From Coemansia sp. RSA 1804 (Eukaryota; Kickxellomycota; Kickxellomycetes; Kickxellales; Kickxellaceae), in contig JANBTH010000149.1 in NCBI GenBank assembly GCA_027578815.1, positions 1 to 30,567 on the forward strand: a stretch of DNA of 30,567 bases, read 5' to 3'. The number at the start of each line of letters is the position of its first letter. Positions within the stretch are counted from its first letter, which is position 1. Below the pieces are notes generated by a model. It did not search any database. It was given only the letters and a program-made list of their open reading frames with translations, and was not told where the DNA came from. Of the stretch, positions 19,276-26,874 are shown piece after piece. A program made the translations under genes and the position numbers.

Positions 19276-19532
19276 AATTAAAATAGAATGAAATATTCTT
19301 TTTGTCCTTGACATCCTTTTTTCCCGCATACCCAGCTACGACACCTCCGCTGTATATTGTGTTTTTCCAACCAAATCGCTTCTCTATTTTGTGCATATGC
19401 TTTGTTCATGTTTAATTTATTCTCGGTGTTGGCAGAGTCGTTGATGGATCTGCTGCTTTCTGCAGCGTACATTCGAATACCATGCAAACGCCGTTTAATT
19501 CACCATCCATGTGATGGTGAATTAAAATAGAA
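19276..19532. repeat. 13-base direct repeat AATTAAAATAGAA, 244 bases apart
   Basis: Exact copies lie at 19276-19288 and 19520-19532. The second copy overlaps the right arm of the perfect inverted repeat at 19494-19526. It could be chance in AT-rich DNA, or the edges of a short decayed element. Confidence 0.45.
19494..19526. repeat. Perfect 14-bp inverted repeat, 5-base loop
   Basis: Left arm TTTAATTCACCATC (19494-19507), loop CATGT, right arm GATGGTGAATTAAA (19513-19526), with no mismatch. No flanking gene is close. A transcript of either strand would form a stable hairpin. Confidence 0.8.
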
Positions 19533-20259
19533 CGTAGCAATGAAGACTAGGCAGCGCTGATCTGGCACTGCCTTATTGTAGAAAATGAAAAGTCTTTGTT
19601 GCCATGTCAAATATCCTTGCAATAACCTCTCGCTCTCAAGTGATGTTCCTCGGTGTCCTTTGGAATATGAATATAGGCCGCGTAGAAATAACATGTTTGT
19701 ATGGGAGAATAACCAGGTAGTGGGGGTTGCAATTCGTATTTTTATCGCCTTGATATGACAATGTTGCGGTGTTGTTGCAGAGATCCATATCTCACCCTTG
19801 AAAAATAATGTATTTATTTAATTACACAACGTATTACCTTCAGCAACGGCTAATTAAAAAGACATAAATGTTAGATTTGGACTAGTTGGATAAAGCAACA
19901 GCCTTGCGGAAGAAAAAGGATAATGACAAAAAAGGATAACAATAACAACATGTTGAGGCTTCTAAGGCGATAACGGTATTAGAAAATATGCTGAATTAAA
20001 GGTTTGGTTTGCAATGGCCAAAAAAAAGTTTTTGTATAGCATGCTTGGCTGAGCAGAAATAGAAAGCGTATCATTCATGGAAGTAAAATACTCGTATGGT
20101 TTTGTCTTTGAAATAGAGCAATCGTTCTACTTGATGTGCTTTATTGAGCTCTTTAGATGAAACATGATACAATAGACTCCAGCAGAGAATAGTGAGTGCG
20201 CTTACAGCACAATGCTTTTCTTTTATTACCGAGCTTGTCTGTTTTGCTTCGAGCTCTGG

Positions 20260-20560
20260 ATTCTATATTATAAATAGAATTATATAATGTGTCAGTTCTG
20301 TCACGGAAATGGCTCTTGTCCAAGTCTTTGGGTATTGTGCTTGCAAATATAATGTGCATGGGTGATGATATTATTCTCCCATGCTAGTAGTGTCTGCAAC
20401 AAAGCAAACACATTTCCATGCTATACATGGCATGGGTCCTCAGACTAGCGTGGAAGCACGTTTAAATGTTTCGCATCCTATAGAAAGCAAATTGTGTTTG
20501 TGCAAAGCTAGAAAATAGCAACGGCACCTTGCACTCCCTTTACGAGTGTATAGATACACT
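20260..20560. repeat. Cluster of short palindromes
   Basis: Elements in order: ATTCTAT/ATAGAAT (20260-20280); GCATGGG (20356-20362) and CCCATGC (20378-20384); CCATGCTAGT (20379-20388) with an imperfect partner ending at 20453; CCATG/CATGG (20416-20430); GCATGGG (20430-20436); and the palindrome AGTGTATAGATACACT (20545-20560) followed by five Ts. No ORF covers them. Confidence 0.5.
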
Positions 20561-21261
20561 TTTTCTAGAGGCATTCTCTAAGCACATGGTACCAGACGCA
20601 ATTTCTGTTCATGATGCCCGAACACTGGGTAGTGTAGAATATGCGGACATTGCGTTGCGGACATGGCACACTCACCTCCATCTATTTACCACACTTTAAG
20701 ATTCCAGGATCCGCTTCCTTCTTACGGGCTGTTCTCCGAATTTGCCACAGCCGATTTGTGCCGAAGCCATTTTTGTTTGTGGGCTTTTACGCAACCTCCT
20801 TATCCACGAAAAACTCTTAGAAGCGTGTATAGTTTTAGCATCTCCTGTATTTCAGCCTTCTTGATAAGGAAGAGGCTATCTCTCTATCTGTGCGCATGAA
20901 GGCAAATCTCGCCCATACGTCGGTCAAACAGAAGAAAATATAGAGAAAATGCGTCATGGGATGTGAGCACCGACTTTCTCTCATTTGAAAAGATAAAAGA
21001 TAACGAGCCGAAGCTGGAGCGAGGGTGTGGGCCTTATTCGCGGAATAAGCCTATTAAGGCAAAGAGCGCGTCTCTAGCATATGCCGTTCAGCCCGGAGAG
21101 GAAGGGAGAGCAGACGGCAATGCTGAAAGCAAGTCGCCAGCGCATGCGCTGCTCTTCGCTCGCTCACCTACCCGTTCTCGGAGAAAACCAAAAGAAGAAA
21201 TGGCGGGCGTGGGTTTCACGCTTTCGAAGGGCGGCGGGCGGCCTCTACGGACCACAAGCGG

Positions 21262-21290
21262 CCAATGCCCGTCCCACGCATCCCCATTGG
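21262..21290. promoter_or_regulatory. Inverted pair of CCAAT boxes, citrate synthase promoter
   Basis: CCAAT at 21262-21266 and ATTGG at 21286-21290 lie about 500 bases upstream of the citrate synthase ATG. CCAAT boxes are bound by the Hap2/3/5 complex, which in yeast drives TCA-cycle genes; that link is by analogy. Confidence 0.4.
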
Positions 21291-21793
21291 TCTGCGTTGG
21301 CGCATCAGCCCGAGGGAGAGAAGAAGGGCGCATTCATAATAGCATCCCCAAAATTTTCTTTGGAAAGCTGCTGCAAAGGACAACGCGATGGCGCGCACGC
21401 CTCCTCCACCACAACTAGCCCACACACAGCAGAGGACAGAAAGTCAGCGTTTCCACCCCCCCTTATCTATGTCTTTCACACCAGCTGGCCGTGGGAGGTT
21501 GGTTGACAGCAGCCGCCCCCTTCTTTTCTCCGATGGGGAGGCGCTTTGCCGCGCTGGCTGCTTGTGTCTCTTGCCAGGCAGAGCAATCAACCAGCAGTAG
21601 TAGCAGATAAGGAGATAAAAGGATCACGTCTCGGCCCACCCTGCCCTACTTTTGTCCTCCTCCCTCTTCTCTTCAAATATTTCTTTTTGCTTCCCAGTAA
21701 GCTTCCACACCTGTACAGCACTCGTCTTCTGTTTTTAATCTCTTCTATTTCTCTCTCTCAACACTACCACACCCAAAAAGGAGTACAGCTACA

Positions 21794-23950
21794 ATGTTTG
21801 CTCTTCGCTCCTCCACCAACGCCCCTGTTCGCTCGGTAAGCACCCAGACTCAATCTTCCCTTGCCTAGTGTTTTTCGTTTACGCAAGTGCAGCCATGAAT
21901 CTTCTTCTTTGACACCAAACGACAAAGGCCATTGATCCGCGCTCTGTGATGCGATTTCGTAGCCTTCTAGCCCTCAAAAAAGAAGGATATTGGAACCCAC
22001 CAGCGATTGCTGGTTCTCAGGCCTGGCCAAGATCATTCATTGCACTCTGCTGGGCAGGGCATGTTTTCTTTCTCTTGTCTTGATCTTTGCCAGGTCCTGG
22101 TTTGCCTTTCTCACCCCTTTCTGCTTTTTCGTTTTTTGCTGCGACGTGGCAGTTTATTCTGGACGGCCATCCAAATCTGGATACCAAGCAAGCGGCAGCC
22201 ACCGTCACAAAGTTTGTGCGCGGCTTTTGTCTCACCTTCTTTGTCTAGCTGACGGAGGAGAGCGGCTCTTTTCGTTTGTTTTTGTTGTAATTATATTTTG
22301 CCCCAAACCGTTTGCAATGATTTTTGTTCTTGCAGATCGATCCGCTTCCATTTTGCCAGACTGACGTTCAACACCCGACATTGACAGATGCGATGCAGCA
22401 GCTACTAAACATTCAACAGCACATACCGTTGGCGTATGCGGCTTTACCCCTCTTTCTGGGATTCTGTAGGCCAGCAAGCTCATTCCTGCGCTTGCAGCTC
22501 TGGCTCGCTTCAAGTCGACTTCTTCGGCCACGGTAAGTTTCAACAATTTGCAACAATCAATCACCAACATGACACTTGTGAAATAGAGCCCACAAAGTAA
22601 CTGAATTCCACTTGTCAACTCTGCTGTGCTATTGTCTGCATGTAGTCGCTGAAGCAGCGCGTCGAGCAGCTGATCCCCGAGAAGGCAGCGGAGGTAAAGG
22701 AGGTCAAGCAAAAGTATGGCGACCGCGTGCTGGGCGAGAACACAGTCAACATGGCGTACGGCGGGATGCGCGGGATCAAGGGCATGATCTGGGACACCTC
22801 GCTGCTTGACGCCGACGAGGGCATCCGCTTCCGCGGAATGTCGATTCCCGAGGTGCAGCAGAACCTTCCCAAGCCCAAGGGCGCCTCCGAGACCACGCCC
22901 GAAGCGCTCTTCTGGCTGCTTCTCACCGGCGAGGTGCCCACCGAGGCGCAGGCGCAGTCGGTCACCGACGAGCTCAACTCGCGCGCGTCGCTGCCTGACT
23001 TTGTGGTTGATCTGATTGACCGCTGCCCGGCCACGCTCCACCCGATGTCGCAGTTCTCGCTTGCCGTCAACGCCATGCAGCACGACTCGCAGTTCGCAAA
23101 GGCCTACCACGCAGGAGTCAACCGCAAGGACTACTGGGACTCTGTATACGAGGACTCGCTTGATCTGCTGGCCAAGCTGCCGCTTGTGGCGTCGCGCATC
23201 TACCGCAACGTCTTCAAGGATGGCAAGCACGGTGCGATCGACTCGTCTGTCGACTACTCGCAGAACTTTGCCAGCCTCCTTGGATTCGGCGAGAGCCGCG
23301 AGTTCGCGGATCTGATGCGTCTGTATCTGGTGATCCACTCGGACCACGAGGGCGGCAATGTGTCGGCACACACCACGCATCTTGTCGGCTCGGCACTGTC
23401 CGATCCGTACCTGTCGTTTGCGGCCGGACTCAACGGGCTTGCCGGTCCTCTCCACGGACTCGCCAACCAGGAGGTTCTGCGCTGGATCATGAACATGCAG
23501 AAGGAGATTGGTACCGAGACACCCACCGAGGAGCAGATCCGCGACTACTGCTGGTCGACACTCAACTCGGGCCGCGTTGTGCCAGGCTACGGCCACGCAG
23601 TGCTGCGCAAGACCGACCCACGCTACATGGCGCAGCGCGAGTTTGCACTGAAGCATCTGCCTGAGGACAACTTGTTCAAGACGGTCAGCGCAATGTACAA
23701 GGTTGTGCCTGGCGTGCTTACCGAGCACGGCAAGACCAAGAACCCGTGGCCCAATGTCGATGCGCACTCCGGCGTCCTTCTCCGCCACTACGGCCTCGTT
23801 GAGCAGGACTTCTACACCGTTCTGTTCGGCGTGTCCCGTGCCTTTGGCGTGCTTTCGCAGCTGGTCTGGGACCGTGCTCTTGGCTTCTCCATTGAGCGCC
23901 CCAAGTCGCTGACCACCGAGTCCATCCGCAAGATGTTCGAGAAGAAGTAA
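21794..23950 (+). CDS. CIT1: Mitochondrial citrate synthase, three exons
   Basis: Exons are 21794-21835, 22470-22532 and 22646-23950, giving 469 residues; introns are 634 and 113 bases. Donors are GTAAGC and GTAAGT, and acceptors CTGTAG and ATGTAG. All junctions are phase 0. Exons 1 and 2 encode an Arg/Ser/Ala-rich leader (MFALRSS..., ...ALARFKSTSSAT), a mitochondrial presequence, and exon 3 begins SLKQRVEQLIPEKA as in the family. Catalytic residues are H305 (PLHGLANQEV), H352 (VPGYGHAVLRKTDPR) and D407 (NPWPNVDAHSG). The enzyme condenses acetyl-CoA and oxaloacetate to citrate in the matrix. The C-terminus (MFEKK) has no peroxisomal SKL signal. Exon 3 is more GC-rich than its surroundings and uses mostly C/G-ending codons, as expected for a highly expressed gene. 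A second AG after a pyrimidine tract at about 22335 might serve as an alternative acceptor. Confidence 0.97.
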
Positions 23951-24394
23951 ACGAAGCGGGTGTCTTTTAGTCCTCCTTTTTCTTCTTCATCTTATAGATG
24001 TTGTTGTTTCTTTCTTTAAAAATTCATTTCGACCATTCAATATTTTCCTGCCAGAAGGATGGTGATGAAATGCACAATTGTTTTTTTTTTTGATTACAGT
24101 AATGATCTGTCTGTCAAACACAATCACGTGTATTGCCCCACAAGCTCTGCGTGGGCCGCTGCGGCGTACAATTGGCCCTACTTTTGGGGGGCATATAAAT
24201 GGGGCTGGCATATAAATACAGATTGCTGCGCCGCAAAAAACACCGCTTTTTCTTGTTTTCCTTTTTTATTATTGTTTGATTGATTCGCAGGAGGGTGGGA
24301 GCTTCAGCATTAAAAACACCCAGCGCATCGCAGTACATTTAAAAGTAGAGAGAGTAATAATAGAAAAGGAGGGGAGGCGAAAAGGAAATAAACA
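23951..24394. other. Intergenic: citrate synthase 3' region and TFIIA gamma promoter
   Basis: CT-rich 3' sequence follows the citrate synthase stop. A CACGTG lies at 24125-24130. Two copies of GGCATATAAAT follow, about 195 and 178 bases before the next ATG. No ORF is supported. Confidence 0.5.
24190..24217 (+). promoter_or_regulatory. Tandem TATA boxes (GGCATATAAAT x2) before TFIIA gamma
   Basis: The exact 11-mer GGCATATAAAT occurs at 24190-24200 and 24207-24217, 17 bases apart. Both contain the TATAAA core in the sense of the downstream gene. Which one is used, and where transcription starts, cannot be read from the sequence. Confidence 0.5.
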
Positions 24395-24718
24395 ATGCCG
24401 TCGTACTACGAGCTGTATCGCACCAGCACGCTTGGGGCGGCGCTGACGGACTCGCTCGACGATCTGATTACAGCCGGACACATCACGCCGCAGCTGGCGA
24501 TCCAGGTGCTGGAGCAGTACGACAAGAGCATCTCGGAGGCGCTTTCGACGCGGGTGAAGGCCAAGGCGGCGATGAAGGGCAATCTGCGGACGTATCGGTT
24601 CTGCGATGACGTGTGGACGTTTATTATTAAGAACCCGACGTTCAAGTTTGACCATGAGATGGTTACCGCCGACAAGGTCAAGATTGTTGCTTGTAATTCA
24701 AAACGCCCTGGCGAGTGA
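24395..24718 (+). CDS. TOA2: Transcription initiation factor IIA gamma (small) subunit
   Basis: The 107-residue intronless protein starts MPSYYELYRTSTLGAALTDS, the typical TOA2/GTF2A2 opening, and covers the full family length. The N-terminal helical part (about 1-52) forms the four-helix bundle with the large subunit. The C-terminal part (about 53-100, including 'YRFCDDVWTFIIKNPTFKF') contributes to the beta-barrel that contacts TBP and DNA. TFIIA stabilises TBP on the TATA box for RNA polymerase II initiation. The short tail ends ...SKRPGE. Eight Gs follow 16 bases after the stop. Its own promoter carries two TATA boxes. Confidence 0.96.
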   Translation: MPSYYELYRTSTLGAALTDSLDDLITAGHITPQLAIQVLEQYDKSISEALSTRVKAKAAMKGNLRTYRFCDDVWTFIIKNPTFKFDHEMVTADKVKIVACNSKRPGE

Positions 24719-25056
24719 GGAGTTGCGGTTGGTGGGGGGGGTGGTGCTTTCTTCTTCTTCCTTTCTTCTTTTATGTGTAAGTTCAATGGCTTTCTTCTTT
24801 CCTTTTCTATTCATTCATTCACTTTCACCAAACAATCCTACTATTTCTCCTCCCGCGTACATGGCGCTTTATAATAAAATATACTCTAGTGTAGCGTGTA
24901 CCACTAGCAACATATGTCATTTGATGGCTGGCAGACGCTGAATGCAACATTTACAATGGCATGAATAGAATACAAAAGATAATGGTAACTACGACATCAA
25001 TAGAAAAACAATAGTCAATGGGCTGAGGAAGCAGTCGTTGTCGGGGCGAGGTTGGT
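24719..25056. other. Intergenic, convergent 3' regions
   Basis: 338 bases between the tail ends of the TFIIA gamma gene and the small zinc-finger gene. It has a G8 run at 24734-24741, CT-rich sequence and AATAAA-like motifs near 24873. Nothing else is seen. Confidence 0.5.
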
Positions 25057-25191
25057 TCATCTGGCGAAAAACCCAGCCTGCTTTGGAGCCAGAATGCATC
25101 GCTTGTAGTGGATGTAGCGGTCCGTGTGGGTAGGAAAGGTTCTGCGGCAATATGGGCAACCGAATTTGTACATCTTGAACGTCTTGATCAT
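25057..25191 (-). CDS. Candidate 44-residue C2HC zinc-finger microprotein
   Basis: A short minus-strand ORF runs from an ATG at 25191 to a TGA at 25057-25059. It encodes one finger, C12-x2-C15-x12-H28-x3-C32 (within FGCPYCRRTFPTHTDRYIHY), which is the exact C2H2/C2HC spacing, plus basic flanks (MIKTFKMYKF..., ...APKQAGFFAR). The finger has the aromatic after the second Cys (F19) and a hydrophobic (I27) before the His, as classical fingers do. An in-frame TAG lies nine codons upstream, so the ATG is the natural start unless a splice acceptor (CAATAG at that point) joins another exon. I do not recognise a named family. It could be a free microprotein, the last exon of a longer zinc-finger gene, or chance, although chance is unlikely to give a full finger. 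It is convergent with TFIIA gamma. Confidence 0.55.
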   Translation of the reverse strand: MIKTFKMYKFGCPYCRRTFPTHTDRYIHYKRCILAPKQAGFFAR

Positions 25192-25672
25192 TTTCCGAGA
25201 AGAAAGGAGATGGGCTATTGGAACCGGAAGAAATGAAATGAAATAGCTATATCAAGAGGACGAAAAAAAAAGGTTGGCGGAAGAGAGGAAATATGGCCGA
25301 CATTTGCACGTCTTTATATACCAAATCCACCATAGACTCCTTGTTGTTAATGCAAGTGCTGTTGCTGGATTTCTATTTACAACATCGGGAGAGCTGTGAA
25401 CATATTGAAAAAGGGGGGGGGGAACCATTTGGCCTCCCCCCGTTCCACCGTAGCTTCTTCACCTATTCATTGTATCTATCTATCAACCACGTGCATATGT
25501 TCGGATCAGCCCCCCTCCCCTGGCGCACACTGGGATCGAAAAATACACATCTTGATATGATATAACATAATATAATAAAAGGGTGGTTGAGATTAGATGT
25601 AGTGTAATAAACTGGAAGACATGTACGGAATGGGGGGGGGGGGGGTGTGTATCGATGGAAGAGGGGGGGGGG
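25192..25672. other. Intergenic between small zinc-finger gene and Mim1-like gene
   Basis: 480 bases holding the promoter of the zinc-finger ORF and the 3' end of the Mim1-like gene. G-runs lie at 25413-25422 (10), 25632-25645 (14) and 25663-25672 (10), and a CACGTG at 25488-25493. ORFs here look random. Confidence 0.5.
25632..25672. repeat. Paired G14 and G10 homopolymers abutting a stop codon
   Basis: On the plus strand G14 (25632-25645) and G10 (25663-25672) lie 17 bases apart. The second directly follows the stop codon of the Mim1-like gene, as C10 on its sense strand. Length may vary between reads or assemblies. Confidence 0.75.
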
Positions 25673-26029
25673 TTAGGCGCGGTCTTTCCGGTAGTAGCGC
25701 CAGCTGCGGAACAGACCGAGAAGACCGCCGGTGGAGCGCCAGTACTGGACCCAGTGGACGCCGAGGTTGAGCATGAAGCCCTGGACAAAGGGGACAAGCA
25801 TTGCATCGACCAGAACACGCGCCCACCACGAGCGAACAGCCACCGGCTGGTGCTGCTGAGGAAAGGGAGAAGAGTGGTGGTCATGGCGTCTGCGCAGCGC
25901 GCCGCTCTGCCCCGACGACGAGCTGTCGGAGTCCCATGCCTGGAGATCGCTGTGTGCCAGCCTTTCTCTTGGAACCGCGGTGGTGGCGATGTGAGCACCG
26001 GGCAGGAGGGCTCTTGCTGTCTGCTCCAT
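25673..26029 (-). CDS. Candidate Mim1/TOM13-like mitochondrial outer-membrane protein
   Basis: A 118-residue protein. The N-terminal half is polar, with an acidic/Ser cluster (DSDSSSSG, 33-40). One hydrophobic segment (about 68-95, 'WWARVLVDAMLVPFVQGFML') is followed by a short basic tail (RSWRYYRKDRA). The 'LxPFxxGxML' pattern recalls the membrane helix of fungal Mim1/TOM13, which inserts helical proteins into the mitochondrial outer membrane. The match is from memory and short. The family's usual 'NG-ML-GFG' reads 'QGFMLNLG' here, so one glycine of the helix-packing motif is missing. An in-frame TAA just upstream fixes the ATG at 26029. CTTCCAG 24-30 bases upstream suggests a 5' UTR intron. 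Alternatives are another small tail-anchored protein. It is divergent from SDHAF3. Confidence 0.48.
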   Translation of the reverse strand: MEQTARALLPGAHIATTAVPRERLAHSDLQAWDSDSSSSGQSGALRRRHDHHSSPFPQQHQPVAVRSWWARVLVDAMLVPFVQGFMLNLGVHWVQYWRSTGGLLGLFRSWRYYRKDRA

Positions 26030-26389
26030 CCGCTTGGTCTCGTCTTGTTAATGCTGGAAGAGAGGAAAAAAGAAAGTGTGGGGGGGGGCGGGGTTTGGCT
26101 ATGGTACAAGCAAATGACCGCGAATTATAATAATGCGATTTAGTAGAAACAAAATTAAAAAAATGGTCACCAAGAAGAAGAGAAAATAAAAGCCAAAATC
26201 ATCGTCATCCAGTGAGGCGGGAAAAGGTCCGTAATTTGCTAATACAGTTTGTGCCATCGAATAAAATCATCAGTTTGTCTTTTCTTGCCTTTCTAACATA
26301 CTTTTTTTTTCTTATCTGCTGTCTCTATTACCCTTCCGATTCAAATTCTCAAAAATCAAAAGCTACCCAAAAGACGGAAGAGCCCCCGA
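26030..26389. other. Divergent promoter region, Mim1-like / SDHAF3
   Basis: 360 bases with a G9 run at 26080-26088, A-rich and T-rich tracts at 26145-26175 and 26303-26312, and CT-rich sequence before the SDHAF3 ATG. No gene is seen. Confidence 0.5.
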
Positions 26390-26803
26390 ATGACGAAAGC
26401 AACAAGCCTGTACCGACGCCTCCTCCGCGTGCACAGACTCCTTCCGCGGGAGATCCGGTTTGTCGGGGACCAGTACGTGCGGGCGGAGTTCCGGAACCAC
26501 CGATCCGTGACGGACCAGCGGCTCCTGGACCAGTTCTTCAAGCAGTGGGTGATGTATCTGGAGACCATGGAGCACACGGCAATGAAGAACAACAGCAAGA
26601 AGCAGAGCAGCAATGGCGTCAGCAGTGGTGGTGGTGCGTCGTGGGATGTTGGCAAACACCTCGATCGCGAGACGGTGGAGTCGTTGGATGACGACAAGGC
26701 CGAGCAGCTGCTGGATCTGCACAGGGCGTCCACTGGTGGTGGCGGTGACGACAATAATGGGAAAGCAGGTGGCAGCGCCGCTATGCCGCCACGGCGAAAG
26801 TAA
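26390..26803 (+). CDS. SDH7: Succinate dehydrogenase assembly factor 3 (LYR protein, Acn9)
   Basis: The 137-residue protein carries the LYR motif at residues 7-9 (SLYRRLLRVHRLLP) and the family core 'FVGDQYVRAEFRNH' (24-37). SDHAF3/Acn9 is a matrix protein that helps insert or protect the iron-sulfur clusters of the SDH iron-sulfur subunit. Yeast mutants are impaired in acetate use. The conserved part ends near residue 66. The remaining 70 residues are a Ser/Gly/Asn-rich tail (runs of GGG and SSG) that is longer than in most homologues. No clear presequence is seen before the LYR motif, as is usual for small LYR proteins. It ends 71 bases from the convergent DJ-1-like stop. Confidence 0.88.
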   Translation: MTKATSLYRRLLRVHRLLPREIRFVGDQYVRAEFRNHRSVTDQRLLDQFFKQWVMYLETMEHTAMKNNSKKQSSNGVSSGGGASWDVGKHLDRETVESLDDDKAEQLLDLHRASTGGGGDDNNGKAGGSAAMPPRRK

Positions 26804-26874
26804 AGCTACCCGACCCGTTTACTCGTCTGTTTATTGAGCAGCACACAAAAAGAAAGAAAGAAAGAGAGAGGGGG

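Larger units (their letters stand above)
17855..21793. other. 3.9-kb gene-poor region between divergent PDE and citrate synthase genes
   Basis: No ORF here resembles a known protein on either strand, and no tRNA B-box or rRNA is seen. Sub-parts: the PDE promoter side with a polypurine block (18045-18425); an AT-rich middle (about 19000-20650) with several palindromes; and a GC-richer citrate synthase promoter side (about 20960-21790) with CCAAT boxes and a CT-rich leader. A plus-strand ORF at 18514-18804 begins with a signal-like hydrophobic stretch but has no other support. The region might hold a noncoding RNA, a spliced gene that I cannot resolve, or a decayed repeat. Confidence 0.5.

Noticed and set aside
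19278..19694. Two minus-strand ORFs flanking the hairpin, with a vaguely FLYWCH-like Cys pattern (CRSWVCGKKGC), possible transposon remnant
   Set aside because: The match is too short, ligand spacing is incomplete and no transposase motif is near.
20963..21506. Overlapping plus-strand ORFs of 151 and 141 residues before citrate synthase
   Set aside because: They lie in the citrate synthase promoter with CCAAT boxes, and both are basic, Ser/Pro/Arg-rich readings without recognisable domains.
22232..23788. 518-residue minus-strand ORF antisense to citrate synthase
   Set aside because: It lies opposite the well-supported citrate synthase exon, reads as Arg/Leu/Val-rich sequence without a domain, and is explained by biased codon use on the sense strand.
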